Assembly (NCBI GenBank): GCA_017468385.1
Contig: JAFUIQ010000027.1
Span: forward strand, 1 to 60,439
Origin: Clostridia bacterium
GTDB lineage: Bacteria > Bacillota > Clostridia > Oscillospirales > CAG-272
Direction: 5' to 3'
DNA length: 60,439 bases
The translations under genes were made by a program, and so were the position numbers. Below the pieces are notes generated by a model, which did no database searches, had not been told where the DNA came from, and saw nothing but the letters and a program-made list of their open reading frames with translations. Below are positions 48,873 to 56,561 of this stretch, piece after piece. How positions within the stretch are numbered: position 1 is the stretch's first letter; every line of letters starts with the position of its first letter.

Positions 48873-49505
48873 ATGGAACAAAAGAATGTCTCTCTGCAAA
48901 CGCTGCGCCGTCTCCCCGTGTATTTGCATTACTTGCGCACAGTGCAGGATCAGTGTGTCAATATTTCCGCCACCGCAATTGCGGACAAACTGGGGCTGAA
49001 TGATGTGCAGGTCCGGAAAGACCTGGCATCGGTCAGCGGAAGCGGCCGTCCCAAAACCGGCTACAAAACGCTGGAACTTCTGCAGCAGCTGGAAGATTAT
49101 CTCGGATGCGGTTCCAGTTCCACCACGGTGCTGATAGGCGCGGGCAATCTGGGAAAAGCGCTTATGGCTTATTCCGGATTCGACGATTACGGCCTCGAAA
49201 TCGTCGCCGCCTTTGATAAGAACCCCGCATTGATCGGCGAAGAAATCAGCGGAAAACCTGTGTATCCCATGGAAAAATTGGGCGAGGTGTGCAAAAAGCA
49301 TAATATCCTGGTTGGTATAGTTACGGTTCCCGCATCGGTGGCCCAGGACGTGTGTGATGTGCTGGTAGCCCACGGCGTCCGTGCCATCTGGAATTTTGCA
49401 CCTACCATTCTCCGCGTTCCCGAAGGAGTGCAGGTGGAGAACGAAAATCTGGCGTCCTCTCTGGCGGTACTTTCCCAGCATTGGCGTTCCCCCCGCAATA
49501 AGTGA
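48873..49505 (+). CDS. rex: Redox-sensing transcriptional repressor Rex
   Basis: 210 aa from ATG 48873 (GGAGA upstream). The N-terminal winged helix (LQTLRRLPVYLHYLRTV...ISATAIADKLGLNDVQVRKDLASVSGSGRPKTGYKT) and the Rossmann domain with VLIGAGNLGKALMAY and AAFDKNPALIGEEI are those of Rex. Rex reads the NADH/NAD ratio and represses fermentation and redox genes when NADH is low. Downstream genes encode a hydrogenase-like sensor, a phosphatase and NfnAB, the expected type of regulon. A longer frame open upstream lacks a ribosome site and overlaps the tRNA. Confidence 0.95.
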   Translation: MEQKNVSLQTLRRLPVYLHYLRTVQDQCVNISATAIADKLGLNDVQVRKDLASVSGSGRPKTGYKTLELLQQLEDYLGCGSSSTTVLIGAGNLGKALMAYSGFDDYGLEIVAAFDKNPALIGEEISGKPVYPMEKLGEVCKKHNILVGIVTVPASVAQDVCDVLVAHGVRAIWNFAPTILRVPEGVQVENENLASSLAVLSQHWRSPRNK

Positions 49506-49550
49506 TCGTAGTATATACCAATCCATTAAAATTTTCAGGAGGCATCCACC

Positions 49551-51236
49551 ATGGCTGAAATCCTGCGACTGAAAAAATCCAATTGCCGAAATTGTTATAA
49601 ATGTATCCGCAACTGCCCCGTGCAGGCCATCCGCTTTTACGGAAATCAGGCGTATATCGCCAACGATATGTGTGTGTATTGCGGACAGTGCTTTGCTGTG
49701 TGTCCCCAGGAGGCACAGGAATTTGCGGATTCCACCGAAGCGGTATCCAGCCTTTTGCAGGGGAATGAAACAGTTGTTGCATCGGTTTCCTCTGCTTTCC
49801 TTGCGTATTATGACGGCATCGGCTTTGATGCTGTGCGCCGCGCCCTTATGCAGCTTGGCTTCACCGATGCAGAAGAAACGGCGCGAGGCGCCGTGCTTGT
49901 AAAGCGGGAATACGAACGGATTCTGCGGGAAGGGGAGCGGGAGATTATCCTTTCGTCCACCTGTCACGCTGTGAATTTGCTGGTGAAGAAGTATTATCCC
50001 ACCCTGGTGCATTGTCTGGCACCGGTGATTTCCCCCATGGCCGCCCATGCCCGTATGATTAAAGAAAAAATGCCGCAGGCCAAGGTGGTGTTTGTCGGTC
50101 CCTGCCTGTCTGCCAAAGATGAGGCGATGGCCGGTGCGGCCGATGCGGTGCTGACCTTCAGTGAATTGGATCGTATGCTGGCGGACCGGCAGATCGTGAT
50201 GGACACTCTCCCCGAGAATGCGCCCCGGGAAGGCAGCACCCGCATGTTCTCTGTAGCGGGCGGTATTTTGAAATCCATGGCTTGCGAGAATGAAACATAT
50301 ACATACATGAGCGTAGACGGCATGGACGATTGCCGCGATGTGTTGGACGAGATTGAAAAAGGGAACATCTCCCGCTGCTTTATCGAGATGTCCGCCTGCG
50401 TCGGCGGATGCATCGGCGGCCCTGTGATGAAGAAGTACAGCCTGTCGCCGATCCGCCACTATCAGGCGGTGGCGGCCTGTGCCGGAAAAGCGGATTTTTC
50501 GGTGGATCCGCTGCCGGAGGAGTGCGTTCGCTGTGAATACACCAGCGATCGTGCGGAGCGGCATGAACCCAGCGAGGAGGAGATCCGCGCGGTCCTTCAC
50601 CAGATGGGCAAGATCCATCCGGAGCAGGAATTGAACTGCGGCACGTGCGGATACGATTCCTGTCGGGAGATGGCGGCGGCTGTCTGCCGCGGTAAGGCGG
50701 ATATCAGTATGTGCCAGCCCTATGTGATGGCCAAATCCGAGCATTTCACCAACACCATTCTGGACAATTCTCCCAACGGAATCCTGGTTCTCAATGAAGA
50801 TTACGAAGTGCAGAGAATCAACCGGGCGGCGATGCAGATGCTGCATATCCAGTTCCAGTCGGATATGCTGGGACAGCCGGTTATGAATATTATGGATCCC
50901 GTACCGTTTATGGAGGTATTGCAGAACAAGATTCCAGTAGTTGCCCGTCGCGACTACTACGCGGAGTACGGCATCTATCTGGAGCAGACCATCCTGCACG
51001 ATACGACTGCCCGACTGCTGCTGGCCTTTCTGCGGGATGTAACGGCGGAGGAAACGGATCGCCAGTACCATGAGCGCCTTCTGGAATTGACGGCGGAAAC
51101 CGCTGATAAAGTGGTCGATAAGCAGATGCGTATCGTTCAGGAAATCGCCTCGCTTCTCGGCAAAACAGCTGCGGAGACAAAAATCGCTTTGACAAAGCTG
51201 AAGGAGTCCATGAAGCATGAGCAGCACGAACATTGA
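49551..51236 (+). CDS. Sensory [FeFe]-hydrogenase-like PAS protein (HydS-type)
   Basis: 561 aa behind AGGAGG. Two 4Fe-4S ferredoxin motifs (Cys12-22 and Cys41-51), an [FeFe]-hydrogenase large-subunit core, a CxxCGYDSC-type 4Fe-4S domain (~363-388) and a PAS domain (~400-505). The four Cys that would hold the cubane are present: Cys138 (STCH), Cys185 (GPC), Cys283 and Cys287 (SACVGGC). The proton-transfer Cys is replaced by Thr137, the residue aligned with Lys358 of CpI is an Ala, and Met353 and Met497 equivalents are Gly and Ser. This points to a hydrogen or redox sensor, or even a protein that no longer binds the diiron site, rather than a catalytic hydrogenase. Confidence 0.88.
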   Translation: MAEILRLKKSNCRNCYKCIRNCPVQAIRFYGNQAYIANDMCVYCGQCFAVCPQEAQEFADSTEAVSSLLQGNETVVASVSSAFLAYYDGIGFDAVRRALMQLGFTDAEETARGAVLVKREYERILREGEREIILSSTCHAVNLLVKKYYPTLVHCLAPVISPMAAHARMIKEKMPQAKVVFVGPCLSAKDEAMAGAADAVLTFSELDRMLADRQIVMDTLPENAPREGSTRMFSVAGGILKSMACENETYTYMSVDGMDDCRDVLDEIEKGNISRCFIEMSACVGGCIGGPVMKKYSLSPIRHYQAVAACAGKADFSVDPLPEECVRCEYTSDRAERHEPSEEEIRAVLHQMGKIHPEQELNCGTCGYDSCREMAAAVCRGKADISMCQPYVMAKSEHFTNTILDNSPNGILVLNEDYEVQRINRAAMQMLHIQFQSDMLGQPVMNIMDPVPFMEVLQNKIPVVARRDYYAEYGIYLEQTILHDTTARLLLAFLRDVTAEETDRQYHERLLELTAETADKVVDKQMRIVQEIASLLGKTAAETKIALTKLKESMKHEQHEH

Positions 51237-52404
51237 TCTGTGTACAGATATTGGCTACGTCAGCTTGAATCACGTGGGCGAACAGCTTTGCGGCGATCAC
51301 GTGGAAGTTGTGTCTCCGGAGGGGGGCACATCCACCGTCGTTGTGCTGGCGGACGGCCTGGGAAGCGGCGTAAAAGCCAGTATTCTTTCCACGCTGACGG
51401 CCAAAATCATCTCTACCATGATGGCCGCCGGTATGAAGTTGGAAGATGCGGTGGAAACCATCATCGCTACCTTGCCGGTGTGCGCTGTGCGTGGCGTGGC
51501 CTATTCCACTTTTACCGTCCTGCATTTTGTGGATAATTCCCGGGCGGAAATCATCCAGTACGATAATCCCCGCGTCATTCTTCTGCGTCACGGAAAGAAT
51601 TACGAAATGCCCACCACCCGCGTGTCTATTGCGGGCAAAGAAATTCTCCGTTCTGAAATTGAACTGAGCGAAAACGATGTGTTTATCGCCTTCAGTGACG
51701 GTGTCGAGCATGCCGGCGTGGGCGGTATCTACAGCTTCGGATGGAAACGGGAAGATATCATCTCTTTCGTGGAGAAGTATTGGGATGTTAAATCCTCCGC
51801 TATGGAGATGACTTCCGTTCTGCTGGATGAGTGCGAGCGTCTGTATGACGGCCGTCCCGGCGATGATGCCACCGTGTGCACGGTGCGGATTCGTCCCAGC
51901 CAGCCGGTGAATCTGCTGTACGGACCTCCTTCCAACCGGAACGACAATTACAAGATGATGTCCCAGTTCTTTGAGCGGGACGGAAAACATATCGTGTGCG
52001 GCGGTACCACGTCATCCATCGCCGCCCAGTTTCTGGAGAAGCCGCTGCGCGTGGGATTTGAATATGTCGATCCGGAAATTCCGCCGGTGGCGGAGCTGGA
52101 AGGCGTGGACCTGGTGACGGAGGGCGTGATCACCGTCAACCGTGTGGTGGAATATGCCAGACAGTATCTGGAAGACGGAAAATCCTACGAGGATTGGTGC
52201 GATAAACAGGACGGCGCTTCCCGCATTGCCCGCATGCTTTGCGTGGATGCCACGGAGATACACTTCTTTGTGGGATGTGCGGTCAATCCGGCCCACCAGA
52301 ACCCGAATCTGCCCATCAACTTCAACATCAAAATGCACCTGATCAAGGATTTGGCGGATGTGTTGGGGCGCATTGGAAAAGTGGTAAAAGTAACATACTA
52401 TTGA
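51217..52404 (+). CDS. SpoIIE-type PP2C protein phosphatase
   Basis: 395 aa overlapping the sensor gene by 20 bases, after AAGGAG. The PPM fold shows VVVLADGLGSGVKAS and the second Asp motif FSDGVEHAG plus PGDDATVCTVRI. The C-terminal ~180 residues (from ~225) form an extra domain of unknown role. Such phosphatases usually oppose a serine kinase or act on an anti-sigma antagonist; the target is not visible here. Its place directly behind a PAS-bearing hydrogenase-like sensor suggests the sensor controls phosphatase output. Confidence 0.9.
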   Translation: MSSTNIDLCTDIGYVSLNHVGEQLCGDHVEVVSPEGGTSTVVVLADGLGSGVKASILSTLTAKIISTMMAAGMKLEDAVETIIATLPVCAVRGVAYSTFTVLHFVDNSRAEIIQYDNPRVILLRHGKNYEMPTTRVSIAGKEILRSEIELSENDVFIAFSDGVEHAGVGGIYSFGWKREDIISFVEKYWDVKSSAMEMTSVLLDECERLYDGRPGDDATVCTVRIRPSQPVNLLYGPPSNRNDNYKMMSQFFERDGKHIVCGGTTSSIAAQFLEKPLRVGFEYVDPEIPPVAELEGVDLVTEGVITVNRVVEYARQYLEDGKSYEDWCDKQDGASRIARMLCVDATEIHFFVGCAVNPAHQNPNLPINFNIKMHLIKDLADVLGRIGKVVKVTYY

Positions 52405-52434
52405 ATTCTATTGAAACAGTAAGTGGAAAAAATC

Positions 52435-53277
52435 ATGTATAAAATTTTGAAAAAACGGATACTGAATCCGACAGTGACACAGATGTCCATCGAGGCCCCC
52501 CTGGTCGCCCGTAAGGCGGAGCCGGGACAGTTTATCATTCTGCGCGTGGATGAGGAGGGGGAACGTATCCCTCTCACCATTGCCGGATATGATCGGGAAG
52601 CCGGATCGGTGGATATCATTTTCCAGATTGTCGGTGCGACAACGGAGAAGCTGAATCATAAAGAAGAGGGCGAGTCTATTACCGATTTCGTTGGTCCTTT
52701 GGGCAAGCCCACGGAAACCGACGGCGTAAAAAAGGTTTGCATCGTCGGCGGCGGTGTGGGATGTGCAATCGCTCTGCCTGTGGCACGAAAATTTCGCGAG
52801 CTCGGATGTGAGGTTCATTCCATCATCGGCTTCCGCTCCAAAGATCTCGTGATCCTGGAGGAGGAATTCCGTTCGGCATCCGATCGGCTGACTGTCATGA
52901 CCGACGACGGCTCCTATGGGCGTCAGGGCGTAGTTACCGTTCCTCTTGCCGAGGCTATAGATGCGGGCGAAAAGTACGATGAGGTCATCACCATCGGTCC
53001 TTTGATCATGATGAAATTTGTGGTGGCGACCACCAAACCGCACGGCATCAAAACCACCGTTTCCATGAATCCGATCATGATCGACGGCACGGGTATGTGC
53101 GGCGGATGCCGACTTACCGTGGGCGGTGAGACGAAATTCGCCTGTGTGGATGGTCCGGATTTCGACGGATTTGAAGTGGACTTCGACGAAGCCATGCAGC
53201 GCGGTACCATGTACCGGGATTTCGAGCGGCACGCGTACGAAGAAACGTGCAATTTGTTCCAAAAAGAGGTGCGGTAA
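52435..53277 (+). CDS. nfnA: NADH-dependent ferredoxin:NADP+ oxidoreductase, subunit A
   Basis: 280 aa from ATG 52435; a GTG at 52423 is possible but lacks homology. FAD-binding part ERIPLTIAGYD, NAD-binding CIVGGGVGCAIALPVARKF, and the C-terminal [2Fe-2S] site GTGMCGGCRLTVGG..FACVDGPDFDG. This is NfnA (formerly a dihydroorotate dehydrogenase electron-transfer subunit-like protein). With NfnB it bifurcates electrons from NADPH to NAD+ and ferredoxin, balancing redox pools in anaerobes. It lies 30 bases after the phosphatase gene. Confidence 0.93.
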   Translation: MYKILKKRILNPTVTQMSIEAPLVARKAEPGQFIILRVDEEGERIPLTIAGYDREAGSVDIIFQIVGATTEKLNHKEEGESITDFVGPLGKPTETDGVKKVCIVGGGVGCAIALPVARKFRELGCEVHSIIGFRSKDLVILEEEFRSASDRLTVMTDDGSYGRQGVVTVPLAEAIDAGEKYDEVITIGPLIMMKFVVATTKPHGIKTTVSMNPIMIDGTGMCGGCRLTVGGETKFACVDGPDFDGFEVDFDEAMQRGTMYRDFERHAYEETCNLFQKEVR

Positions 53278-53279
53278 GA

Positions 53280-54701
53280 ATGGCAGCCAATATGAATCCG
53301 AAAAAGAATCCCATGCCCACCCAGGCCCCCGAGGTGCGTGCTCATAATTTCGACGAAGTAGCCCTCGGTTACGATCGGGAAACCGCCATCGATGAGGCGC
53401 TCCGCTGCCTGAATTGCAAAAATATGCCCTGCGTGACGGGATGTCCCGTCAATATCCATATCCCCGCCTTCATTGAGAAGATCAAGGAGGGGGATTTCGA
53501 GGGGGCGTATCAGATCATTGCCCAGTCCTCCAGCCTGCCCGCGGTCTGCGGCCGTGTATGTCCCCAGGAAACCCAGTGCGAGGCGAAATGCGTCCGCGGC
53601 ATCAAGGGCGAGCCGGTGGGCATCGGTCGTCTGGAGCGATTTGTGGCCGATTGGCACAATACCTATTGCACCGGTGCGCCCGTTGCTCCTGCATCGAACG
53701 GTCACCGCGTGGCTGTGGTGGGATCCGGACCGTCCGGTCTGACCTGCGCCGGCGATCTGGCCAAGAAGGGCTATAAAGTTACCGTATTTGAAGCCCTCCA
53801 CCTGGCCGGTGGCGTGTTGGTGTACGGCATCCCCGAGTTCCGTCTGCCGAAAGCCATCGTTCAGAAGGAAGTGGATACCCTCCGCGCCCTGGGCGTGGAT
53901 ATCGAAACCAACGTGGTGATTGGCAAAACCATCACCATCGATGAGTTGTTTGAGGACGGATACGAGGCGGTGTTTGTGGGCTCCGGCGCGGGCTTGCCCC
54001 GGTTTATGGGCATCCCCGGCGAATCTCTGAAGGGCGTCTATTCCGCCAACGAGTTCTTGACCCGCTCCAATCTGATGAAGGCTTACCGCACCGATTCCGA
54101 TACGCCGATCCTGCGCGCCAAGCGTGTAGCGGTGGTAGGCGGCGGTAACGTGGCCATGGATGCCGCGCGTACCGCTTTGCGGCTGGGTGCGGAGCACGTG
54201 TATATCGTGTACCGCCGTTCCATGGATGAACTGCCTGCCCGGCTGGAAGAGGTGGAGCACGCCATGGAGGAGGGAATTGAGTTCAAACTGCTGAACAATC
54301 CCACCAAAATCCTCGGCTATACCAATCCCGATGACCGCCGTGATCCGAAAAACGGATGCGTCATCGGCATGGAGTGCATCCGTATGGAATTGGGCGAGCC
54401 GGATGAGAAGGGCCGCCGCCGTCCCGTGGAGATCCCGGGATCGGAATTTACGATGGATGTGGATGCGGTCATTATGTCCATCGGCACCTCTCCCAATCCG
54501 CTGATCAAATCCACCACGGACGGCCTGGCGGTGAACCGCCACGGCGGAATCATCGTGGAGGAGGAAACGGGCGCTACCACCAAAACCGGCGTGTACGCCG
54601 GCGGTGATGCGGTCACCGGCGCGGCTACGGTGATTCTTGCCATGGGCGCGGGCAAAACCGCGGCCAAAGCCATCGATGAATACTTGACGGGGAAGAAGTA
54701 A
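53280..54701 (+). CDS. nfnB: NADH-dependent ferredoxin:NADP+ oxidoreductase, subunit B
   Basis: 473 aa starting two bases after nfnA. N-terminal double 4Fe-4S part (CLNCKNMPCVTGCPVNIHIP and CGRVCPQETQCEAKCVRG), then FAD (VVGSGPSGLTCAGDLAKKG) and NAD(P) (VVGGGNVAMDAARTALRLGA) domains; AGGDAVTGAATVILAMGAGK closes it. NfnB/GltD-type flavoproteins bind NADPH and the bifurcating FAD. GltD of glutamate synthase is similar, but the neighbour NfnA identifies the complex. A terminator ends the rex cluster directly after it. Confidence 0.94.
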   Translation: MAANMNPKKNPMPTQAPEVRAHNFDEVALGYDRETAIDEALRCLNCKNMPCVTGCPVNIHIPAFIEKIKEGDFEGAYQIIAQSSSLPAVCGRVCPQETQCEAKCVRGIKGEPVGIGRLERFVADWHNTYCTGAPVAPASNGHRVAVVGSGPSGLTCAGDLAKKGYKVTVFEALHLAGGVLVYGIPEFRLPKAIVQKEVDTLRALGVDIETNVVIGKTITIDELFEDGYEAVFVGSGAGLPRFMGIPGESLKGVYSANEFLTRSNLMKAYRTDSDTPILRAKRVAVVGGGNVAMDAARTALRLGAEHVYIVYRRSMDELPARLEEVEHAMEEGIEFKLLNNPTKILGYTNPDDRRDPKNGCVIGMECIRMELGEPDEKGRRRPVEIPGSEFTMDVDAVIMSIGTSPNPLIKSTTDGLAVNRHGGIIVEEETGATTKTGVYAGGDAVTGAATVILAMGAGKTAAKAIDEYLTGKK

Positions 54702-54703
54702 AC

Positions 54704-54735
54704 AAAAAGAGCCTATCTCTCGATAGGCTCTTTTC
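54704..54735 (+). terminator. Terminator of the rex-nfnAB cluster
   Basis: AAAGAGCCTATC, loop TCTC, GATAGGCTCTTTT. Confidence 0.9.
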
Positions 54736-54808
54736 TCATTCTCCCAATTACCTTTTGTGTTCCCACAAACAACAAGGAAAAATGGACGATAAATTGGGAT
54801 TGGTTAGT

Positions 54809-55321
54809 CTACTTAAGTTCGTTTCCGTTTTCGTCAAGAAATAAATACTCATGAGGAAGCAAGACGTTATAATAAATAAACGGGTATTCTGTTACCTCAA
54901 TTTCTTCTACACCTGCATAGTCATCAATTTTGATGGTCTTGCATTTCGGGTTATTAATGCAAAACGAATAGCCGTTGTGCCATTCTAGAACATAAATATC
55001 TTGCCCCCTCAGTAATGGCTTATATGTTTTCACGAATTTGTACTCATTGTTTTCGAGTTCAACAAATTCTATGGGATGAGGACGATTCATTTGGTACTCA
55101 TTACCCGTGATAAACCAAAATAGATGTGTATTACGGTCGATTGTTGATTTGCCAGCAATAACCATCTCAATGGTATCCGCTTCTGCAAGATTTATTTCTT
55201 TGCGAGCCTTTGCAATCAATCCTTCTTCGCCAACTATTTTGGATGATTGCACAGCAAATACACTGATAAGGCATATTACTACCAATAGTACGAAAACACA
55301 AATCAGAATTCTCTTTTTCAT
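54809..55321 (-). CDS. Hypothetical exported protein, AT-rich
   Basis: 170 aa from ATG 55321, after AAGGAG. One N-terminal hydrophobic segment (KKRILICVFVLLVVICLISVFAVQ) suggests a signal anchor; the rest is a small beta-rich domain with no motif I recognise. Base composition is far from its neighbours: two 60-base lines I counted had 19 and 23 G+C, against roughly 33-36 in genes on either side. Codon use is correspondingly AT-ended. It is probably a recent arrival. A promoter (TTGATA-17-GATAAT) lies just upstream. Confidence 0.72.
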   Translation of the reverse strand: MKKRILICVFVLLVVICLISVFAVQSSKIVGEEGLIAKARKEINLAEADTIEMVIAGKSTIDRNTHLFWFITGNEYQMNRPHPIEFVELENNEYKFVKTYKPLLRGQDIYVLEWHNGYSFCINNPKCKTIKIDDYAGVEEIEVTEYPFIYYNVLLPHEYLFLDENGNELK

Positions 55322-55362
55322 TCAATCATAACTCCTTTGACAAATTCTTATTCATCGAACAC

Positions 55363-55391
55363 ATTATCATAGTCCGGGAACACAATATCAA
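55363..55391 (-). promoter_or_regulatory. Promoter of the AT-rich gene
   Basis: On the minus strand TTGATA (55391-55386), 17-base spacer, GATAAT (55368-55363). Confidence 0.55.
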
Positions 55392-55402
55392 ATGGGGACT
55401 TC

Positions 55403-56416
55403 TCATTTTCTATCCAGTTTCTTTTTCACATCCGACAGGCGGAAGAATTCCAAAAAACGCACATCCGTCAGCGGCACGGTAAACGTCCTTCCGTTCAAAT
55501 AAGCCAAATGTCCGCCGGGTACGGTAAAGCGCAGCTTGTAGGAATACAGTGCCTGATAGGAATACCCCAGTGCCCGATCGTTTTTGTTCACGCCGTATTT
55601 TCCCTCACCCAACAGGGGATGGCCGATGGATGCCATATGGGCACGGATTTGGTGGGTACGTCCCGTCATCAGATCCACCTCCAGCAGGGACAGATCCTGC
55701 GCCTCGGAATACGCCAATGCGCGGTAGGCGGTGATTATCTCCTTGGCTCCCCGTGTGGGATGGCTTTGCACCCGCACCGTTTTCGTCTTCGTGTTCTTGA
55801 ACAGATAATCCCGCAAAGTAGCGGATGGCTTCTCCATCCGTCCGTGGACGGCGCACAGATAGGATTTATGGACGTTGCCCAGCCGGATCTGTTCGTTCAT
55901 CTCCCGCAGGGTTTCCGCGTTCTTCGCCGCGATTACGATGCCACCCGTGTTGCGGTCGATCCGATTGCACAGGGCAGGGGCGAAGGAGTGTTCCTTTTCC
56001 GGATCGTACTCGCCTTTTTGGAACAGGTATGCCTGTATCTGGAAAATCAGCGTTTCCCGCTCCGATACCTTATCGGAGCCGGATTCGTCCTTGTCTCCCG
56101 TGTGAGATAGGACACCGGGGCGCTTGTTGCATAGGAGAATGTTATCGTCCTCGTAAACGATGTCCAACTTTACATGGACCCGCTCCAGTTCGTTTTCTGC
56201 TGTGGCCGTGGTAAAAAACTCATCAGGAATGTACATCTGCACCGTGTCCCCGGGCACAAGCATTTGCTTTTGCTCGGCTCGCTTGCCGTTCACTTTGATC
56301 CGCTTGGTGCGGATGAATTTATACATAAGAGAAACGGGCAGACCTTTTACGGATTTGGTGATAAACTTATCCAGCCGCTGTCCGCCATCATTTGCATTGA
56401 TCACAAATTCGCGCAT
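55403..56416 (-). CDS. RluC/RluD-type pseudouridine synthase
   Basis: 337 aa, with an N-terminal S4 RNA-binding domain (GQRLDKFITKSVKGLPVSLMYKFIRTKRIKVNGKRA) and the RluA catalytic core with NRIDRNTGG (second Asp catalytic) and MTGRTHQIRAHMASIGHPL. It modifies rRNA, most likely the large subunit. It differs clearly from the RluA-like protein at 15323. The ATG 56416 is preceded by AGGAGG. Divergent from mtaB, each with its own promoter. Confidence 0.93.
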   Translation of the reverse strand: MREFVINANDGGQRLDKFITKSVKGLPVSLMYKFIRTKRIKVNGKRAEQKQMLVPGDTVQMYIPDEFFTTATAENELERVHVKLDIVYEDDNILLCNKRPGVLSHTGDKDESGSDKVSERETLIFQIQAYLFQKGEYDPEKEHSFAPALCNRIDRNTGGIVIAAKNAETLREMNEQIRLGNVHKSYLCAVHGRMEKPSATLRDYLFKNTKTKTVRVQSHPTRGAKEIITAYRALAYSEAQDLSLLEVDLMTGRTHQIRAHMASIGHPLLGEGKYGVNKNDRALGYSYQALYSYKLRFTVPGGHLAYLNGRTFTVPLTDVRFLEFFRLSDVKKKLDRK

Positions 56417-56456
56417 GAAACCTCATTCCTCCTATGTGATAGCATCAATCTATCGT

Positions 56457-56485
56457 ATTATACTACGGATGTGCGGAATTTTCAA
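56457..56485 (-). promoter_or_regulatory. Promoter of the RluC/D-type gene
   Basis: On the minus strand TTGAAA (56485-56480), 17-base spacer, TATAAT (56462-56457). Confidence 0.8.
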
Positions 56486-56504
56486 GGGATGCAGGCGGAA
56501 AGTC

Positions 56505-56532
56505 TTGTTTTTTTTCGATTCTGTGATACAAT
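56505..56532 (+). promoter_or_regulatory. Promoter of mtaB
   Basis: TTGTTT (56505-56510), 16-base spacer, TACAAT (56527-56532) preceded by TGA. It lies about 20 bases from the minus-strand promoter's -35. Confidence 0.55.
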
Positions 56533-56561
56533 AGATATAATAAAAACCACCGGAGTAATCT

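Noticed and set aside
52435-54701. Glutamate synthase small subunit plus dihydroorotate dehydrogenase electron-transfer subunit
   Set aside because: Each resembles those families alone, but the adjacent pair with [2Fe-2S] and double 4Fe-4S motifs is the NfnAB combination, and no gltB or pyrD is present.
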